Part shown: positions 4,452 to 5,915 of the stretch, piece by piece
How positions within the stretch are numbered: the first letter of the stretch is position 1
Layout of the letters: every line of letters begins with the position of its first letter
Source: Candidatus Doudnabacteria bacterium
GTDB lineage: Bacteria; Patescibacteriota; Doudnabacteria; UBA920
Direction: 5' to 3'
DNA: 5,915 bases
Assembly: GCA_903913365.1 (NCBI GenBank)
Contig: CAIWKW010000116.1
Span: 1-5,915, forward strand
Position numbers and translations under genes: made by a program
Notes under the pieces: generated by a model
The model's input: the letters and a program-made list of their open reading frames with translations, nothing else
Told to the model about the DNA's origin: nothing
The model's database searches: none

Positions 4452-4538
4452 ATTAAGTAAAATTTAATAATTAAATAAAATTGAACATAATTATCTGGCC
4501 ATAATTTTACTTAATTTTGTTCAATTATGGTCAATTTT
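4452..4538 (-). repeat. Interleaved inverted repeats between nusA and clpP
   Basis: Two inverted repeats alternate in this gap. ATTAAGTAAAATT (4452-4464) pairs perfectly over 13 bp with 4503-4515. AAAATTGAACATAATT (4477-4492) pairs with 4523-4538 at 15 of 16 positions. Because the arms are ordered A1-B1-A2-B2, both stems together make a pseudoknot topology, or they are alternatives. The last arm in the transcript lies 6 nt before the clpP ATG. A TCAATT motif also repeats three times at 4521-4545. No convincing intrinsic terminator for nusA is seen. A TTGACA on the minus strand (4543-4538) lacks a good -10 at the right distance. Confidence 0.6.
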
Positions 4539-4548
4539 GTCAATTGCG

Positions 4549-5724
4549 TTATTCCGCTTTTGCTTCGGTTGCGGCTTCATCAATGGCTTCCTGCTCAACT
4601 GAGCCTTCGGGAGTAACTTCAACTTCTCCTGGTTTTTGCTCTTCCGATGCCGGAGCAGGAGTTTCCACACCTTCTATTTTTTCGCCGTTAATGTCTATTT
4701 TCCATCCGGTTAAGCGGGCGGCTAAGCGGACATTTTGTCCGGCTTTACCGATAGCTAAAGACAGTTGATCTTCCAGCACACCGACTTTGGCTTCTTTGCT
4801 GGCTTCGTCCATTTGCACATTCAAAATTTTTGCCGGAGAAAGAGCGTTGGCAATAAATTTTACCGGATCGTCACTATATTCAATAATATCAATTTTCTCT
4901 CCGCTAAGTTCGGCCATAACGGTCTGCACCCTGCTTCCTCTTTGCCCAACGCAGCTGCCTATCGGATCAATACCGTCCTGAGTGGAGATAACCGCGATTT
5001 TGGAGCGGGAGCCGGCTTCTCTGGCCACGGCTTTAATTTCCACGCTGCCGTTAAAAATTTCCGGAACTTCCAATTCAAAAAGCTTGCGCACCATATCCGG
5101 ATGAGAACGGGACAGGGTAATTTTTGGGCCTTTAGTGGCCGGTTCAACATGCAAAATTAAGACTTTCAGGCGCTGGCCAATGGCATATTTTTCCCCGCGG
5201 ATTTGTTCGCTGGGAAAAAGTACTCCTGTGGCTTTGCCCAAGTCCACTAAAATGGTATCGCCTTCAATTCTTTGAATAATGCCGTTCTGTAAAGTTCGTT
5301 CTTTGGCTTTGAAATCGGAAAACTGGACATTACGTTCGGCTTCCCTGAGTTTTTGAATAATTACCTGTTTGGCGGTTTGCGCGGCAATGCGGCCGTAAGC
5401 CGTTCCGGCTTTTGGAGTTATGTCGGTGCGAATTTCATCTCCAACCTTGGCCGACTTTTTCATTTTTTTTGCGGCATCCAAATCTATCAGTCTTTGAGGA
5501 TCTTCCTCTACTTCGCTTTCGGCTTCCACCACTGTTTTTACGTCAAAAATTTTCGTGCCCATGGTTTCCGGGTCGAATTCCACCACAATATTTTGATTCT
5601 TTTCGCCGTAGTCTTTGCGAAAAGCCGCGGCCAACGAGGCCTCTACCATGGAAATTAAATCTTCCCTGCTAATACCCTTTTCTTCGGCAATTTGATCTAG
5701 CGCCTGCTCAAGTTGTTCGTTCAT
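4549..5724 (-). CDS. nusA: Transcription termination/antitermination factor NusA
   Basis: NusA binds RNA polymerase near the RNA exit channel, promotes pausing and intrinsic termination, and takes part in rRNA antitermination. Domains in order: N-terminal polymerase-binding domain (1 to about 125) ending with the hallmark YGRIAAQTAKQVI (110-122); S1 domain (about 143-205); LSRSHPDMVRKLFELEVPEI (204-223); KH1 with AREAGSRSKIAV and the GQRG loop (260-263); KH2 with the GKAG loop (326-329) and LAARLTGWKIDI. After residue 350 comes an acidic, Pro/Glu-rich tail (ETPAPASEEQKPGEVEV and on), with no AR repeats as in E. coli. At 391 residues it is near the size of Gram-positive NusA. No rimP precedes it; a terminator lies about 125 nt upstream, so nusA starts its own unit. 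No Shine-Dalgarno site is evident. Confidence 0.97.
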   Translation of the reverse strand: MNEQLEQALDQIAEEKGISREDLISMVEASLAAAFRKDYGEKNQNIVVEFDPETMGTKIFDVKTVVEAESEVEEDPQRLIDLDAAKKMKKSAKVGDEIRTDITPKAGTAYGRIAAQTAKQVIIQKLREAERNVQFSDFKAKERTLQNGIIQRIEGDTILVDLGKATGVLFPSEQIRGEKYAIGQRLKVLILHVEPATKGPKITLSRSHPDMVRKLFELEVPEIFNGSVEIKAVAREAGSRSKIAVISTQDGIDPIGSCVGQRGSRVQTVMAELSGEKIDIIEYSDDPVKFIANALSPAKILNVQMDEASKEAKVGVLEDQLSLAIGKAGQNVRLAARLTGWKIDINGEKIEGVETPAPASEEQKPGEVEVTPEGSVEQEAIDEAATEAKAE

Positions 5725-5747
5725 ATAAAAAATCTGCTGTTTTTACT

Positions 5748-5753
5748 AATATA
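5748..5753 (-). promoter_or_regulatory. Possible -10 element for nusA
   Basis: The minus strand reads TATATT about 24 nt before the nusA ATG, within the repeated TTAGTA-TA-TTAGTA context. No acceptable -35 is found 16-18 nt upstream; that position is occupied by one of the TACGAAT repeats. If it is the real -10, an activator or the repeats themselves may substitute for the -35. Confidence 0.3.
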
Positions 5754-5771
5754 CTAATCCGGAAACCTAAG

Positions 5772-5803
5772 ATTCGTATATTCGTACAAATTCGTACTTC
5801 GTA
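5772..5803. repeat. Four-copy TTCGTA array upstream of nusA
   Basis: TTCGTA occurs at 5773-5778, 5781-5786, 5791-5796 and 5798-5803 (TACGAA on the minus strand), with starts 8, 10 and 7 bases apart. Three copies are preceded by A or TA, giving a degenerate ATTCGTA unit. Spacing near one helical turn would suit repeated protein binding, but similar TACGAAT strings also appear to me to be common intergenic clutter in CPR genomes. Not a CRISPR: the units are too short and the spacers are 1-4 bases. Confidence 0.6.
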
Positions 5804-5849
5804 AAGATATTTAATTGTTATTTATTTGTTACGGCCGAGACTTAAGAAC

Positions 5850-5873
5850 AAAAAAGATGAGCACACGCTCATC
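5850..5873 (-). terminator. Intrinsic terminator of the gene upstream of nusA
   Basis: GATGAGC (5856-5862) and GCTCATC (5867-5873) form a perfect 7-bp stem with a 4-nt loop. On the minus strand the hairpin is followed by TTTTTTG. It ends transcription entering from the right edge, about 125 nt before nusA, so nusA is not simply in the same operon as the gene beyond the edge. Confidence 0.85.
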
Positions 5874-5876
5874 AGG

Positions 5877-5915
5877 TCAGTTCCAATCCTCAACCGCATT
5901 CGATATTATTATAGC
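5877..5915 (-). CDS. Possible C-terminal end of an upstream gene (partial)
   Basis: From the window edge the minus strand is open for 12 codons, translating as AIIISNAVEDWN, and stops at TGA (5879-5877) four bases before the terminator hairpin. The close fit of stop and terminator suggests the true 3' end of a gene that begins outside the window. The fragment is far too short to assign. A second frame is also open for seven codons from the edge, and a TATAAT near 5908-5913 could alternatively mark a promoter for a very short transcript. Confidence 0.35.
   Translation of the reverse strand, partial: AIIISNAVEDWN

Noticed and set aside
4114..4460. Plus-strand open frames opposite clpP
   Set aside because: Shadow frames of a highly conserved gene with an intact catalytic triad on the other strand.
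4517..5672. Several plus- and minus-strand open frames within nusA
   Set aside because: All overlap the NusA coding frame, which carries every family motif; none has independent initiation signals.
5772..5803. TTCGTA array considered as a CRISPR
   Set aside because: The repeat unit is only 6-7 bases with 1-4 base spacers and there are no cas genes.

Overview
The window looks like a piece of a Patescibacteria (CPR) chromosome, probably from the Parcubacteria group. This is an inference from three things: the 5' part of the 16S rRNA, which has bacterial primer sites but shortened V1/V2 regions; a pilin of the compact KKGFTLIELLVVIAIIGLLASV type so common in that group; and AT-rich, tightly spaced genes using ordinary stop codons (TAA, TAG). 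No mobile element, CRISPR array or tRNA gene was found.

Layout from left to right. Positions 1-403 hold the 5' quarter of a 16S rRNA gene on the minus strand, cut by the window edge. Positions 404-1071 are a very long, hairpin-rich rRNA leader driven by a perfect TTGACA-17-TATAAT promoter at 1078-1106. The leader carries boxA-like antitermination sites and a cluster of three palindromic elements that look like dispersed repeats. Upstream of it, both on the minus strand, are a cytoplasmic C39/papain-like cysteine-peptidase-fold protein (1133-1720) and an 82-residue protein of unknown function (1822-2070) with a strong ribosome binding site and its own terminator. A divergent gap leads to the only plus-strand gene, a membrane-anchored metallophosphoesterase (2213-3301). 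A bidirectional terminator separates it from a convergent type IV pilin gene (3349-3816, minus). Next come clpP (3870-4445) and nusA (4549-5724), both minus. The right edge has a terminator and probably the last codons of another minus-strand gene.

The genes do not form one pathway. The housekeeping set (16S rRNA, the transcription factor NusA, the ClpP protease core) links to the rRNA leader in one way: NusA is a core member of the antitermination complex that assembles on boxA RNA, and boxA-like sites are present in the leader. The pilin belongs to a surface type IV pilus whose assembly genes lie elsewhere.

The most interesting material is non-coding. The clpP stop codon forms the loop of its own terminator, and the right arm of that terminator supplies the -35 of the pilin promoter. 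Two interleaved inverted repeats with pseudoknot topology fill the nusA-clpP gap and end next to the clpP start. The rRNA leader is long, repeat-invaded and contains terminator-like hairpins. A four-copy TTCGTA array precedes nusA.
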